A stretch of 64,000 bases of DNA from Kribbella pratensis (GTDB lineage Bacteria; Actinomycetota; Actinomycetes; Propionibacteriales; Kribbellaceae): NCBI RefSeq assembly GCF_004365355.1, contig NZ_SODP01000002.1, positions 1,421,838-1,485,837 on the forward strand. The letters run 5' to 3'. The stretch's first letter is position 1. Each line of letters begins with the position of its first letter. Positions 33,962-43,215 of this stretch are shown here, one piece after another. Under the pieces are notes generated by a model that was not told the origin of the DNA, ran no database searches, and saw only the letters and a program-made list of their open reading frames with translations. A program made the position numbers and the translations under genes.

Positions 33962-35122
33962 ATGCGAGTGCAGAACGGCCGCTTGGTCGCGCTCGTCGCA
34001 GCCGTCGCGGTGGGCGCCATCGCGAGTGGCGGAGCCCTCGCCTACCGCCAGGGCCCACAGACCGCCGAGGCCGAGGCGGCCCCGCTGTCCACCTCGCCGT
34101 CCCCCGTCACCAGCAACCCCACGACGACCAGGCCGACACCGACGCCCTCCAAGACACCGACGCCGAGCAGTACGCCGCCGGCCGGACCGTTGAAGACGAA
34201 GATCGTCCTCGACAAGCTGCCGACCGGCCGGGCGCCGCAGATCGCGTACCTGACCGGCCGGACGATCCGCGGCGGCGCCGGCGGGGACATCAAGGTCCCG
34301 GGCACCGCCGACATCCAGGAGGTCGCCCGGCTCGGTTCGTCCGCCCTCGCGGTGGTCGCCAAGGGCTACGGCACCGAGATGCTGACGATCGCCACCGACG
34401 GCAGGATCACCGCCAGGACCCCGGACATCACCCAGATCGTCACCACCGACGACGGCCTCGGCGCGGCGTACGTCGGCTCGCGTCTGAAGGACACCGGCGA
34501 GTCGATGGCGGGAGCGACCATCTACGCCGAGCAGGACCAGGGCCGCGCCGGCGTAGAGAAGGTCACTGTGCCGGGCGTGTGGAACACCTCCCTGCTGGGC
34601 TATCTCAACGGCAAGGTGTACTTCGACGCCGGAACGACCCAGGACGGTGCGACGAGCCTGTACGAGTGGACTCCGGGTGAGTCGAAGGCGACGCCGCTCA
34701 AGGCAGTCCCGAGCGCGATGGCTGTCTCCAGTGTCGGTACGGCGGGCTCGCTGACCACGCTGGCCGACCAGAACAGCTGCAGCAGCCTCCTGACGGTGCC
34801 GGCAGGCAAACGGCTCTGGCGCACCTGCGACTACCAGATCGTCGGCTTCACCCCGGACGGCGCGACCGCGATCGCCGGTCCGATGTACCAGGATGGGTAC
34901 GGCAACGGCATCGCGGCCGTACTGGACGCCAAGAAGGGCACCCTGCTGCACGAGTGGTCCGGAGTGTTCCGCCAGTGGGTCCCCGAAGACGACCAGCACC
35001 TGCTCCTCCTCGCCGACACCGGTGAGGACACACCTGCTTCCATCATCCGCTGCACTGTCTCTACCGGTGCTTGCGAACTCGCCACGCCCCCTGCCAAGGG
35101 CGCACTACTGATCGGGGACTGA
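33962..35122 (+). CDS. Membrane-anchored surface protein, first of two tandem paralogues
   Basis: A 386-residue protein with a short cytoplasmic start, one TM helix (LVALVAAVAVGAIASGGALAY), a Pro/Thr/Ser-rich stalk (about residues 40-78) and a long extracytoplasmic domain of repeated strands that suggests a beta-propeller or similar fold. Two closely spaced Cys occur in NSCSSLL and WRTCDYQ. I do not recognise a named family. The start ATG has AGGAG upstream. The next gene, 1 bp later, is a paralogue with the same plan. They are divergent from a transmembrane Ser/Thr kinase. Confidence 0.75.
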   Translation: MRVQNGRLVALVAAVAVGAIASGGALAYRQGPQTAEAEAAPLSTSPSPVTSNPTTTRPTPTPSKTPTPSSTPPAGPLKTKIVLDKLPTGRAPQIAYLTGRTIRGGAGGDIKVPGTADIQEVARLGSSALAVVAKGYGTEMLTIATDGRITARTPDITQIVTTDDGLGAAYVGSRLKDTGESMAGATIYAEQDQGRAGVEKVTVPGVWNTSLLGYLNGKVYFDAGTTQDGATSLYEWTPGESKATPLKAVPSAMAVSSVGTAGSLTTLADQNSCSSLLTVPAGKRLWRTCDYQIVGFTPDGATAIAGPMYQDGYGNGIAAVLDAKKGTLLHEWSGVFRQWVPEDDQHLLLLADTGEDTPASIIRCTVSTGACELATPPAKGALLIGD

Positions 35123-35123
35123 G

Positions 35124-36350
35124 TTGACGACTCCGCCCAAGCGGGAGCTGAACGGCCGTCTGATCGCTGTCGTAGCGGCCATCGCAGTGGCTGCTGTCGC
35201 GGTCGGCGGAGCCCTCGCCTACCGCCAGCGCCCCGAGGCAGCCGCCTCGACCCTCGCCGCACCACTGGGCGGCACTCCGAGCCCCACGCCGTCACCGGCG
35301 CCGTCGCCGACCCCGATGCTCACCTCGACGCCAGTCGTCCTGCCCAAGCCGACCCCGACGCCGAAGCCATCACTCACGCAGAAGTCGTCTATGACACCAG
35401 AGGCCCCCTCCGGCCCGGTCGCTCTCGAGGCGGCCAAGCTGACGCAGGGCAAGAGTCCGCAGCTGACGTACTGGGTCCACCGCACGGTGCTCGGCGCCGG
35501 CAAGGAACTAAAGGTCCCAGTCAGTGCAAGCCTGATGAGCGTCGTCCGGCTGGGCAGCAGCGTGCTCGCAACCAGCGCCGGCGGTGAGCTGCTGAAGGTC
35601 GACTCCGCCGGAGCGGTGGTACGCCGTACGCCGCAGGTCATGACGCTCACCGGGACCGCCGATCAGACGGCCGCGGCGTACGCGGCAACCCCGCCGGTGG
35701 TCGTCGGAGAGCAGACGTACGGCGCGACGCTCTACTCGGAGACCGGTGGCTCGCAGCAATCGGTGAAGCTCCCGGACGTCCAGAGCATCCACGTGCTCGC
35801 GTACGCGAAGGACAAGATCTACTACAAGGCCAACGTCAAGGGCGCCTTGACAACCATGAAGCTCTACAGCTGGACGCCGGGCGCCGCGAAGCCCGTTCTG
35901 ATGAAGACCGTCGCCGGAGACGTGATGGCTGTCTCGGACGACGGTCGCCTGGCGTCGACGCAGCCGTGGAACAGCAGCGCTGACGGCTGCTCCACAGTGG
36001 TCGAGATCGCCACCGGCAAGAAGCGATTCACGACCTGCGACTACCACATCACCGGGTTCACGCCCGACGACGCCGTCGCGATCGGCACACCGGCGTACGG
36101 TGACAGCTATTGCAGCAACATCATCACCGCGCTCGACTCGCACAGCGGCGCCGTCGGACGCCAGTGGAGTGGCTGCTTCTACCGGGCTGTTGCGGAGGAC
36201 GACCAGCATCTTCTGATGTCCACGGTGGTGACCGGGGGCGGTCAGGACCCGAACACCAAGACCACTGTCGTTCGCTGCTCCCTCGATACCGCGGAGTGTG
36301 AACGAGCGACCGACGTCGTCGCCGCCAACCTGATCGACTTCGCCCGCTGA
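35124..36350 (+). CDS. Membrane-anchored surface protein, second tandem paralogue
   Basis: A 408-residue paralogue of the preceding product. It shares NGRLIAVVAAIAVAAVAVGG-type TM segment, GGALAYRQ, a Pro/Thr stalk (about residues 45-95) and the late FTTCDYHITGFTPDDAVAIG block, which matches WRTCDYQIVGFTPDGATAI in the first copy. The start is TTG 35124, 1 bp after the previous stop, so translation is probably coupled. Function unknown. A tandem duplication followed by divergence is the simplest origin. Confidence 0.75.
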   Translation: MTTPPKRELNGRLIAVVAAIAVAAVAVGGALAYRQRPEAAASTLAAPLGGTPSPTPSPAPSPTPMLTSTPVVLPKPTPTPKPSLTQKSSMTPEAPSGPVALEAAKLTQGKSPQLTYWVHRTVLGAGKELKVPVSASLMSVVRLGSSVLATSAGGELLKVDSAGAVVRRTPQVMTLTGTADQTAAAYAATPPVVVGEQTYGATLYSETGGSQQSVKLPDVQSIHVLAYAKDKIYYKANVKGALTTMKLYSWTPGAAKPVLMKTVAGDVMAVSDDGRLASTQPWNSSADGCSTVVEIATGKKRFTTCDYHITGFTPDDAVAIGTPAYGDSYCSNIITALDSHSGAVGRQWSGCFYRAVAEDDQHLLMSTVVTGGGQDPNTKTTVVRCSLDTAECERATDVVAANLIDFAR

Positions 36351-36366
36351 TCTGCTCTGAGCAGAT
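36350..36366. repeat. Perfect inverted repeat at the operon end
   Basis: ATCTGCTC-T-GAGCAGAT overlaps the last base of the upstream stop codon. It may form a short terminator hairpin or an operator for the phosphoesterase gene that starts 40 bp later. Confidence 0.4.
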
Positions 36367-36405
36367 GTCCCTTCGTAGCAAGGGTTTTCGCGGCAGACTG
36401 CGGGT

Positions 36406-37137
36406 ATGACGACCGTTGCCGTACTGGCTGACATTCATGGGGTGCTTCCTGCACTGGAGGCGGTGCTGGCCGACGCTCAGGACGCTGATGTGATCGTGCT
36501 GGCCGGGGACATCGCCAGTGGGCCGCAGCCGGTGGAGACGCTGGATGTCTTGACGGCGCTGGGCGATCGGGCCGTGTGGGTGCGCGGCAACGCGGACCGG
36601 GAGCTGGTGGAGATGGCTCGGGGGACGTACGACGCCAAGCCGCCGGATGAGGTGAGTCCGTGGGCTGCCGAGCAGCTGCGACCGGACCAGGTTGAACTGC
36701 TGGCCGGACTGCCCACCACTGTGACGATCGGAGACGCGCTGTTCTGCCACGCCACTCCACGCGACGACGAGGAGATGGTGCTGGTCGACAGTCCGATCTC
36801 GCGGTGGTCCACGGTGTTCAACGGATTGCCGGCTGACGTCAGGACGGTGGTGTGCGGTCACACGCACATGCCGTTCGCGCGTCAGGTCGATCGGCGCCTC
36901 GTGGTGAACGCGGGCAGCGTCGGCATGCCGTACGGCGCACCCGGTCCGAGCTGGGCGCTCCTCACCGCAGACGGCGTGCAACTGCGTCGATCCGCGCTGG
37001 ACGCGGCTGCGGCCGCGGACCGGATCGTGCGCGAGTCGACGTACCCAGGACGGGAGGCGTGGGTTGCGGAGTACCTGCTGAGCACGTACTCCGACACGGA
37101 GGCGCTGGAGGCGTTCAGGCCGCGTGCGGAGGGCTGA
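36406..37137 (+). CDS. Metallophosphoesterase (YfcE/MJ0936-like)
   Basis: A 243-residue calcineurin-like phosphoesterase. Metal-binding motifs are VLADIHG, VLAGDIASG, WVRGNADRE and late VVCGHTHMPF, the full set for a dinuclear centre. The C-terminus holds VNAGSVGMPYG, typical of the YfcE branch. The likely reaction is phosphodiester or phosphomonoester hydrolysis of a small molecule. It has about 70 extra C-terminal residues compared with minimal YfcE. The LytS-type kinase starts 17 bp after its stop. Confidence 0.9.
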   Translation: MTTVAVLADIHGVLPALEAVLADAQDADVIVLAGDIASGPQPVETLDVLTALGDRAVWVRGNADRELVEMARGTYDAKPPDEVSPWAAEQLRPDQVELLAGLPTTVTIGDALFCHATPRDDEEMVLVDSPISRWSTVFNGLPADVRTVVCGHTHMPFARQVDRRLVVNAGSVGMPYGAPGPSWALLTADGVQLRRSALDAAAAADRIVRESTYPGREAWVAEYLLSTYSDTEALEAFRPRAEG

Positions 37138-37154
37138 GCGGTTACCGTCAGGGG

Positions 37155-38279
37155 GTGTTCGCGCGGCGGAGGAAGCATTTCGGGACTCCGGCCGACAAGG
37201 CGACGTATGCGACCCTGCATACCGCCTCGTTGGCCAGCCCGCACCTGCGCGAAGGCCTGACGCCCGCAGCGGCCGGCAAAGCGAGCCGCCACCTCAGGGA
37301 CCTCCTCGGTACGGCGGCCATCGCGATCTGCGACTCGTCCGGCGTACTGGCGTGGGACGGCGTCGGTGGAGCGTACGAGAGCAACCACCGGCGTGATGCC
37401 AAGGACCGCGCGGCGCCGACGCTCCGCTCAGGCCGAACCGCAGTACTAGGTGCACATGACGTGGCCTGCGGCGATCCACAGTGCCCGATCCGTACGGCGG
37501 TGGTCGCACCGATCGTCACAGAGGAGCGCGTGGTCGCCGTACTGGTCGCGTACAGCAACAACACCTCCGCTGCCCTGGTCAGGGCGACCGAAGAGGTCGC
37601 GCGGTGGGTGTCCGGCCAGGTGGAGCTTGCAGAGCTCAACAAGGAACGTACGCGGGCTATGGAGGCCGAGCTGCGGGCATTGCGCGCCCAGATCAGCCCG
37701 CACTTCATCTACAACGCTCTGGCCGCGATAGCGTCCTTCGTCCGCACTGACCCTGAGCGGGCGCGCGAACTGCTGCTGGAGTTCGCCGACTTCTCCCGCT
37801 ACGCACTGCGGCGTGGCGGTGAGTTCACCACGCTGGCCGACGAGTTGCGCAACGTGGAGCGCTATCTGGTGCTGGAGCAGGCCCGCTTCGGTGATCGGCT
37901 CAAGGTGTCGCTGCAGATCGCGCCGGAGGTGCTGCCGGTGGTCATCCCGTTCCTGGTCGTCCAGCCGCTGGTGGAGAACGCAGTACGGCATGGGCTCGAG
38001 GCCGGGGCCGGATCGATCACGATCCGCGCGCGGGACCGGATCAACGAGGCGGAGATCAGCGTCGAGGACGACGGCGCCGGCAGCGACCCCGAGGTGATCC
38101 GGGCCGCCCTGTCCGGCGAGACCGGCAGCGACTCAGTGGGCCTGGGCAACGTCGACGCCCGGCTGCGGCAGGTGTACGGCGACACGTACGGCCTGGTCGT
38201 GGAGACGGCTCTGGACGCGGGCACGAAGGTAACTTTCCGCATCCCCAAATACTCCTCAGGAGTGCATGCCTCGCCGTAG
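37155..38279 (+). CDS. LytS-type sensor histidine kinase
   Basis: A 374-residue soluble kinase. The N-terminal half has a GAF-like sensor (TAAIAICDSSGVLAWDG) with a Cys-containing HDVACGDPQCPI stretch. The His_kinase (PF06580-type) phospho-acceptor is RALRAQISPHFIYNALAAI. The ATPase domain includes QPLVENAVRHGLEAG and GLGNVDARL. GTG 37155 is the start, just after GGGGG; a longer frame upstream is antisense-like. Its LytTR-type response partner lies at 40012, after formaldehyde dehydrogenase and a small ORF, so the pair is split. Neighbouring symporters suggest a carboxylate-linked signal. Confidence 0.88.
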   Translation: MFARRRKHFGTPADKATYATLHTASLASPHLREGLTPAAAGKASRHLRDLLGTAAIAICDSSGVLAWDGVGGAYESNHRRDAKDRAAPTLRSGRTAVLGAHDVACGDPQCPIRTAVVAPIVTEERVVAVLVAYSNNTSAALVRATEEVARWVSGQVELAELNKERTRAMEAELRALRAQISPHFIYNALAAIASFVRTDPERARELLLEFADFSRYALRRGGEFTTLADELRNVERYLVLEQARFGDRLKVSLQIAPEVLPVVIPFLVVQPLVENAVRHGLEAGAGSITIRARDRINEAEISVEDDGAGSDPEVIRAALSGETGSDSVGLGNVDARLRQVYGDTYGLVVETALDAGTKVTFRIPKYSSGVHASP

Positions 38280-38294
38280 AAAGACCTTGTTTTG

Positions 38295-38323
38295 TTGACG
38301 GTTCCGGCGTGGCGGACTAGCGT
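38295..38323 (+). promoter_or_regulatory. Promoter for formaldehyde dehydrogenase
   Basis: TTGACG (38295-38300) and TAGCGT (38318-38323) are spaced 17 bp, a good housekeeping-sigma arrangement. A transcript starting near 38330 would have a leader of about 130 nt. Confidence 0.5.
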
Positions 38324-38463
38324 CGGGACCATCCCCTGACGACATCGACCGGGGGCAGGCGACGACCGGATCGCCTCTTCTCTCGCAGTGGCGATCGCGG
38401 CCCGCGACAGTGTACGGCTCCACCCGTCCCGCGGATGGAGGATCCTGGAGAGGAGCATCGCTC

Positions 38464-39678
38464 GTGCCAGGAAACAGGGCAGTTATCTACAAGGGGCCAG
38501 GCTCTGTGGCGGTCGAGACCATCGACTACCCAGCCTTGGAACTCAAGGACGGACCGGGGGTCAACCCCGCGAACGTCGGCCGGCAGATTCCGCACGGCGC
38601 GATTCTGAAGGTGGTGGCGACCAACATCTGCGGCAGCGACCAGCACATGGTGCGTGGCCGGACGACAGCACCGCCCGGGCTCGCGCTCGGCCACGAGATC
38701 ACCGGTGAGGTGGTGGAGGTAGGCCGGGACGTCGAGTTCATCAAGGTCGGCGATCTGGTGTCGGTACCGTTCAACATCGCCTGCGGACGTTGTATCAACT
38801 GCAAGGAAGGCAAGACCGGGGTCTGCCTGAACGTGAACCCGGACCGGCCTGGATCGGCTTACGGGTACGTCGACATGGGCGGCTGGGTCGGCGGCCAGGC
38901 GGAGTACGCATTGGTGCCGTACGCCGACTGGAACCTGCTGCGGTTCCCGGACAAGGCCCAGGCGATGGAGAAGATCCGCGACCTGGCCATGCTGGCGGAC
39001 ATCTTCCCGACCGGGTACCACGGCGCCGTCACCGCCGGCGTCGGCACCGGTTCTTCGGTGTACGTCGCAGGCGCCGGCCCGGTCGGGCTGGCCGCGGCCA
39101 CCGCGGCGTTCCTCCTCGGCGCGGCGGTCGTCATGGTCGCCGACCTGCAGAAGGAGCGACTCGACCAGGCACGCAGTTTCGGCTGCGAGGCGATCGACGT
39201 GTCGCAGGGCGATCCGAAGGACCAGATCGACCAGATTCTCGGTGAACCCGAGGTGGACTGCGCGATCGACGCCGTCGGTTTCGAGGCCCATGGTCACGGC
39301 AGCGACGCCCAGGCCGAGCGGCCGGCGACCGTGCTGAACACGGTCATGGACGTCACCCGCGCCGGTGGCGCGGTCGGTATCCCGGGGCTCTACGTCACCG
39401 GCGACCCCGGGGCCAGTGACGAAGCGGCGAAGACCGGTTCGCTGTCGATCCGGCTCGGCCTCGGCTGGGCGAAATCGCTGTCGTTCACGACCGGTCAGTG
39501 CCCGGTGATGCGGTACAACCGCCAGTTGATGCAGGCGATCCTGCACGACCGGACTCAGATCGCGAAGAACGTGAACGCCACCGTCATCTCGCTGGACGAG
39601 GCACCCACCGGGTACGCCGAGTTCGACCACGGCGCAGCACGCAAGTACGTGCTCGATCCGCACGGAATGATCAAGTAG
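38464..39678 (+). CDS. fdhA: Glutathione-independent formaldehyde dehydrogenase (zinc alcohol dehydrogenase family)
   Basis: A 404-residue NAD+-dependent enzyme converting formaldehyde to formate without glutathione. Zinc ligands are seen in NICGSDQHM and LGHEITGEV; a four-Cys structural zinc site is CGRCINCKEGKTGVC. The Rossmann motif is VAGAGPVGLAAATAAFLLGA and the insertion around GSAYGYVDMGGW is typical of the Pseudomonas-type enzyme, which tightly binds NAD. GTG 38464 was chosen because GGAGAGGAG precedes it by 8 nt; an upstream ATG at 38410 is disfavoured. A strong hairpin lies just after the stop. Its role here may be C1 detoxification. Confidence 0.9.
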   Translation: MPGNRAVIYKGPGSVAVETIDYPALELKDGPGVNPANVGRQIPHGAILKVVATNICGSDQHMVRGRTTAPPGLALGHEITGEVVEVGRDVEFIKVGDLVSVPFNIACGRCINCKEGKTGVCLNVNPDRPGSAYGYVDMGGWVGGQAEYALVPYADWNLLRFPDKAQAMEKIRDLAMLADIFPTGYHGAVTAGVGTGSSVYVAGAGPVGLAAATAAFLLGAAVVMVADLQKERLDQARSFGCEAIDVSQGDPKDQIDQILGEPEVDCAIDAVGFEAHGHGSDAQAERPATVLNTVMDVTRAGGAVGIPGLYVTGDPGASDEAAKTGSLSIRLGLGWAKSLSFTTGQCPVMRYNRQLMQAILHDRTQIAKNVNATVISLDEAPTGYAEFDHGAARKYVLDPHGMIK

Positions 39679-39690
39679 ACCGGCAGCCGC

Positions 39691-39722
39691 GGTGGGAGCG
39701 GGGGCCGCCACCCGCTCCCACC
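39691..39722 (+). terminator. Terminator after formaldehyde dehydrogenase
   Basis: GGTGGGAGCGGG (39691-39702) and CCCGCTCCCACC (39711-39722) form a perfect 12-bp stem with an 8-nt loop. No U-run follows. Confidence 0.6.
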
Positions 39723-39791
39723 ATGTCGTGCGGTACTGGGGGTGTCGCGCGATACTGGGATCGGAGCGGACCGTTACGGAGAGCGGCTTCC

Positions 39792-39983
39792 ATGACCAGT
39801 GACAACCGGTTGGACCTCGAGTTCGCGTACACGAGCCACGACGATTCCTGCAAGGACCTGTACTCGCCGTACTACTACTGCCGGCGTCCGCGCGGCCACG
39901 ACGGCGTACATGCTGCGGGCTTCGGCTCGAGCCGGCTGCGCTGGGACCACCGAGCCGACCACCCACCCCGGATGCTGTCGTAG
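39792..39983 (+). CDS. Small hypothetical protein with paired Cys
   Basis: A 63-residue acidic-to-aromatic protein: FAYTSHDDSCKDLYSPYYYC contains two Cys 12 residues apart, followed by RRPRGHDGVHAAGFG. I do not recognise it. ATG 39792 has no strong ribosome site, though GAGCGG lies upstream. Codon use fits a coding frame. It sits between the dehydrogenase terminator and the LytTR regulator. Confidence 0.5.
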   Translation: MTSDNRLDLEFAYTSHDDSCKDLYSPYYYCRRPRGHDGVHAAGFGSSRLRWDHRADHPPRMLS

Positions 39984-40011
39984 AGCCGGATCCGGCCGCT
40001 ACTGTTCGCCT

Positions 40012-40758
40012 ATGGCCGACACTCCGCTGCGCGCGCTGGTCGCGGACGACGAGGAGCCCGCCCGTGCCGAGCTGGTGTACCTGCTCAGCCAGGACCCCCG
40101 GATCGGCGACATCCAGACCGCATCCGACGGCCCGGAGGCGCTGAAGATCCTGCAGGCCTCTGACCTCGACGTGGTGTTCTGCGACATCAAGATGCCCGGT
40201 CTGGACGGCATCGACCTGGCCAGCGTGCTGTCCAAGTTCCGCCAGCCGCGTCCCCGGATCGTCTTCGTCACCGCGTACGACGAACACGCCGTGGCCGCCT
40301 TCGAGCTCGACGCGGCCGACTACGTCATGAAGCCGGTCCGGGCCGAGCGACTGGCCGAGGCGGTACGCCGGGTGGTCACTGCCGGCGCACCGGCTGCGCT
40401 GCAGTCGCCCGACGAGACCGAGGACGAGACGATCTCGGTGGAGCTGGCCGGCGTCACGCGGTTCGTCCAGCGCTCCACAGTCCGGTACGTCGAGGCGCAG
40501 GGCGACTACGCCCGCCTGCACACGGGCCAGAACTCGCATCTCGTCCGCATCCCGCTGAGCACTCTGGAGGAGCGCTGGCGCGACGCCGGATTCACGCGGA
40601 TCCACCGCAGCACGCTGGTCGCACTGGCCCATATCGACGAGATGCGCGTCGACGGCGGCCGGTGCGCGGTCCGGGTCGGCAGCGACTGGCTTCCGGTGAG
40701 CCGACGGCACACGCGCGAGCTGCGCGACCTCCTGGTCCGATCGACCTCGCTGCGATGA
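40012..40758 (+). CDS. LytTR-type response regulator
   Basis: A 248-residue regulator. The receiver domain carries ALVADDEEPARAEL and phospho-acceptor Asp in VVFCDIKMPGLDG, then KPVRAERLAEAV. The C-terminal LytTR DNA-binding domain shows VRYVEAQGDYARLHT and FTRIHRSTLVALAHIDEM. ATG 40012 is the start; the longer frame upstream overlaps the small ORF. It likely partners the LytS-type kinase at 37155. The two solute symporter pairs directly downstream, the first only 13 bp away, are probable targets. Confidence 0.93.
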   Translation: MADTPLRALVADDEEPARAELVYLLSQDPRIGDIQTASDGPEALKILQASDLDVVFCDIKMPGLDGIDLASVLSKFRQPRPRIVFVTAYDEHAVAAFELDAADYVMKPVRAERLAEAVRRVVTAGAPAALQSPDETEDETISVELAGVTRFVQRSTVRYVEAQGDYARLHTGQNSHLVRIPLSTLEERWRDAGFTRIHRSTLVALAHIDEMRVDGGRCAVRVGSDWLPVSRRHTRELRDLLVRSTSLR

Positions 40759-40771
40759 GACGGCCTCGTCG

Positions 40772-41152
40772 ATGAGTACACCGGAGGGACCGCGTCGGGT
40801 CCGGGTCACCAGCCCGCGGACCAGCGCGGCACGGCGTCCGATCATCCCCACCGGCACCCGCGAGATCGACGAGCAGACCAGGCTCGGCGAGATCTACATG
40901 CTCTCGCTGGTTCAGTCCCAGCTCCGGCTCACGCTGGCCGTGATCGCCGGCGTACTGCTCGTCCTCGGCAGCATCCCACTGCTCTTCTGGCTCGTCCCGC
41001 CGACCCGCACCCTGTCCATCTTCGGTCTGCCGCTGCCCTGGGTGATCCTCGGCATCCTGGTCTATCCGGTCGTGTACGTCGCCGCCCGCGTTTACGTCCG
41101 CAACGCCGAGCGGATCGAGGCCGAGTTCACCGAGTTCGTCGGACGGAAATAG
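40772..41152 (+). CDS. Small membrane protein, probable symporter partner (DUF485-like)
   Basis: A 126-residue protein with a basic N-terminus and two TM helices (LTLAVIAGVLLVLGSIPLLF, WVILGILVYPVVYVAARVYV) followed by a charged tail. Layout and position before a sodium-solute symporter match DUF485/YjcH-like proteins that accompany ActP. It starts 13 bp after the LytTR gene and ends 16 bp before the symporter, so all three probably share one transcript. Confidence 0.7.
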   Translation: MSTPEGPRRVRVTSPRTSAARRPIIPTGTREIDEQTRLGEIYMLSLVQSQLRLTLAVIAGVLLVLGSIPLLFWLVPPTRTLSIFGLPLPWVILGILVYPVVYVAARVYVRNAERIEAEFTEFVGRK

Positions 41153-41168
41153 CGCCGGGAGGCACTAA

Positions 41169-42707
41169 ATGTCACCGGCAATCAGTCTGAGCGCGATCGG
41201 TTTGGTGGTCGCGGCAACGATCGGGATCGGGCTGTTCGGGCTGCGGATCTCGCGGACGACGAGCGACTTCTACGTCGCCAGCCGCGCCGTCAGCCCGCGC
41301 TGGAACGCCTCGGCGATCAGCGGCGAGTACCTGTCGGCCGCGTCGTTCCTCGGCGTCGCGGGCCTGGTGCTGGTGAACGGCGCCGACATGCTGTGGTTCT
41401 CCGTCGGCTACACGGTCGGATACCTGATGCTGCTGGTCCTCGTCGCGGCTCCCCTGCGCCGGTCCGGTGCGTACACCTTGCCCGACTTCGCCGAGACCCG
41501 CTTCGAGTCCGCCGCCGTACGCCGGATCTGCGCCGGTCTCGTGGTCGGGATCGGGACGCTCTATCTCCTGCCGCAGCTGCACGGAGCCGGACTCGCCGTC
41601 CAAACCGTCACCGGCGCACCGCCGCAGGTCGGGGCGATGATCGTCGCGGTGATCGTGGTGATCAACGTTGCCGCCGGAGGGATGCGCTCGATCACGTTCG
41701 TCCAGGCGTTCCAGTACTGGCTCAAGCTGACAGCGTTGGCAGCACCAATCTTCGTGATCCTGCTCGCGTGGCACCAGCCGACCGGCGTACTCGACTCGCT
41801 CCACGGCGCGGCCGCCGCGTGGGCCGAACCGCTGTCCCGCGCCGGCGGTCGCGACCATCCGCTGTACGCGACGTATTCGTTGCTCTTGGCCCTTTGTTTC
41901 GGGACGATGGGGCTGCCGCACGTGCTCGTCCGCTTCTACACCAACCCCGACGGCCGCGCGGCCCGCCGTACGACGGTCGTCGTGCTCGCGTTGCTCGGCC
42001 TGTTCTACCTCTTCCCGCCGATGTACGCCGTCCTCGGGCGGACGTTCGCGCCCGATCTCGTGGCCAGCGGCGGGGACACCGTCGTACTCGAGCTGCCTGG
42101 GCGAGTTTTCCCTGGTACAGCAGGGGATCTGCTCGGTGCACTGGTCGCGGCCGGGGCGTTCGCGGCGTTCCTGTCGACGTCGTCGGGGTTGACGGTCGCG
42201 ATCGCCGGGGTGATTGACCAGGACCTGCTGCGGAGCAGGTTGCGCGAGTGGACCGGCGGCGACTACATCGCGGTGAACAGCTTCCGGATCGCGGCGCTGA
42301 TCGCAATGGTCGTGCCGTACCTGGCGTTCACGGTGACGGGCTCGTTGAGCCTCGCGGACACCGTCGGACTCGCCTTCGCGCTTGCTGCGTCGACGTTCTG
42401 CCCGCTGCTCGTGCTGGGGATCTGGTGGCGGCGGATGTCGACCACTGGCGCGGCGGCCGGGCTGGTCGTCGGCGGGATCGCGGCCAGCGCCGCCGCTCTG
42501 ATCCACGTGGCCGGTGCACCGCAAGGAGGTTGGCCGCGGGCGCTCGTCGGTCAGCCGGCCGCGTGGACGATGCCGCTCGCGTTCATCACCGTCATCGTGG
42601 TCTCGAAGCTCACCCCGGATCGCATCCCGGCCGGGACCGCCCGCAGCATGGTTCGCCTGCACACCCCGGAGGCCGTCGACGTCGACCGCGGCCTGCCACC
42701 GCGCTGA
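41169..42707 (+). CDS. Sodium/solute symporter (acetate/monocarboxylate type)
   Basis: A 512-residue transporter with about 13 TM helices. ISGEYLSAASFLGVAGLVLVNG is the SSS signature region near TM2, and VGIGTLYLLPQLHGAGLAVQ is typical of the ActP branch. Such proteins import acetate, pyruvate or other small carboxylates with sodium or protons. The ATG is 10 nt after GGGAGG. A paralogous symporter is encoded 500 bp downstream; the LytS/LytTR pair nearby may sense the substrate. Confidence 0.9.
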   Translation: MSPAISLSAIGLVVAATIGIGLFGLRISRTTSDFYVASRAVSPRWNASAISGEYLSAASFLGVAGLVLVNGADMLWFSVGYTVGYLMLLVLVAAPLRRSGAYTLPDFAETRFESAAVRRICAGLVVGIGTLYLLPQLHGAGLAVQTVTGAPPQVGAMIVAVIVVINVAAGGMRSITFVQAFQYWLKLTALAAPIFVILLAWHQPTGVLDSLHGAAAAWAEPLSRAGGRDHPLYATYSLLLALCFGTMGLPHVLVRFYTNPDGRAARRTTVVVLALLGLFYLFPPMYAVLGRTFAPDLVASGGDTVVLELPGRVFPGTAGDLLGALVAAGAFAAFLSTSSGLTVAIAGVIDQDLLRSRLREWTGGDYIAVNSFRIAALIAMVVPYLAFTVTGSLSLADTVGLAFALAASTFCPLLVLGIWWRRMSTTGAAAGLVVGGIAASAAALIHVAGAPQGGWPRALVGQPAAWTMPLAFITVIVVSKLTPDRIPAGTARSMVRLHTPEAVDVDRGLPPR

Positions 42708-42882
42708 GACCGTTCGTCGTGTGATTCCTACCGCTCGGCGCAGCTGAGTGATCCACCGAACGACTGGTCTGCTCCGCTGAGCGCTCGATGCGCGCCGGTG
42801 CTGTCGCGTCCGCCGTGACCCAGGCCACAGTACGACGCAGCCGGCCTCTTCCGCCCGGCTCGATCCCTCCTGGAGGCTCGCG

Positions 42883-43215
42883 ATGAGTGATACACGCGAT
42901 CCGGACCTGACGACCTATCGGGACGTCCAGCTTTCGCCGGACTTCTCCGAACTGCGTCGCAGGTTCCGGCGGTTCGTGTTCCCGATGACCGCACTGTTCC
43001 TGGTCTGGTACTTCGTCTACGTCCTGCTCGCCGCCTACGCACACGACTTCATGTCGCACAAGGTCGGCGGCAACATCACCGTCGCCCTGCTCTTCGGGCT
43101 CGGCCAGTTCGTGTCGACGTTCGCGATCACGCTGATCTACGTCCGCTGGGCCGACCGCCGGCTCGACCCCGACGCCGAGAAGCTGCGCCACCAGATCGAG
43201 GGAGAAGCACAGTGA
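42883..43215 (+). CDS. DUF485 membrane protein
   Basis: A 110-residue protein with the family opening SPDFSELRRRFRRFVFPMTALFL and two TM helices, ending in VRWADRRLDPDAEKLR. DUF485 proteins precede ActP-like acetate permeases. The ATG has a TGGAGG site 8 nt upstream. Its stop overlaps the symporter start by 4 bp (GTGA). The 175-bp region before it has no gene. Confidence 0.92.
   Translation: MSDTRDPDLTTYRDVQLSPDFSELRRRFRRFVFPMTALFLVWYFVYVLLAAYAHDFMSHKVGGNITVALLFGLGQFVSTFAITLIYVRWADRRLDPDAEKLRHQIEGEAQ

Noticed and set aside
33791..34999. An N-terminal extension of the Ser/Thr kinase by 403 residues
   Set aside because: This stretch is antisense to the surface-protein gene at 33962; the kinase domain begins right after ATG 33790.
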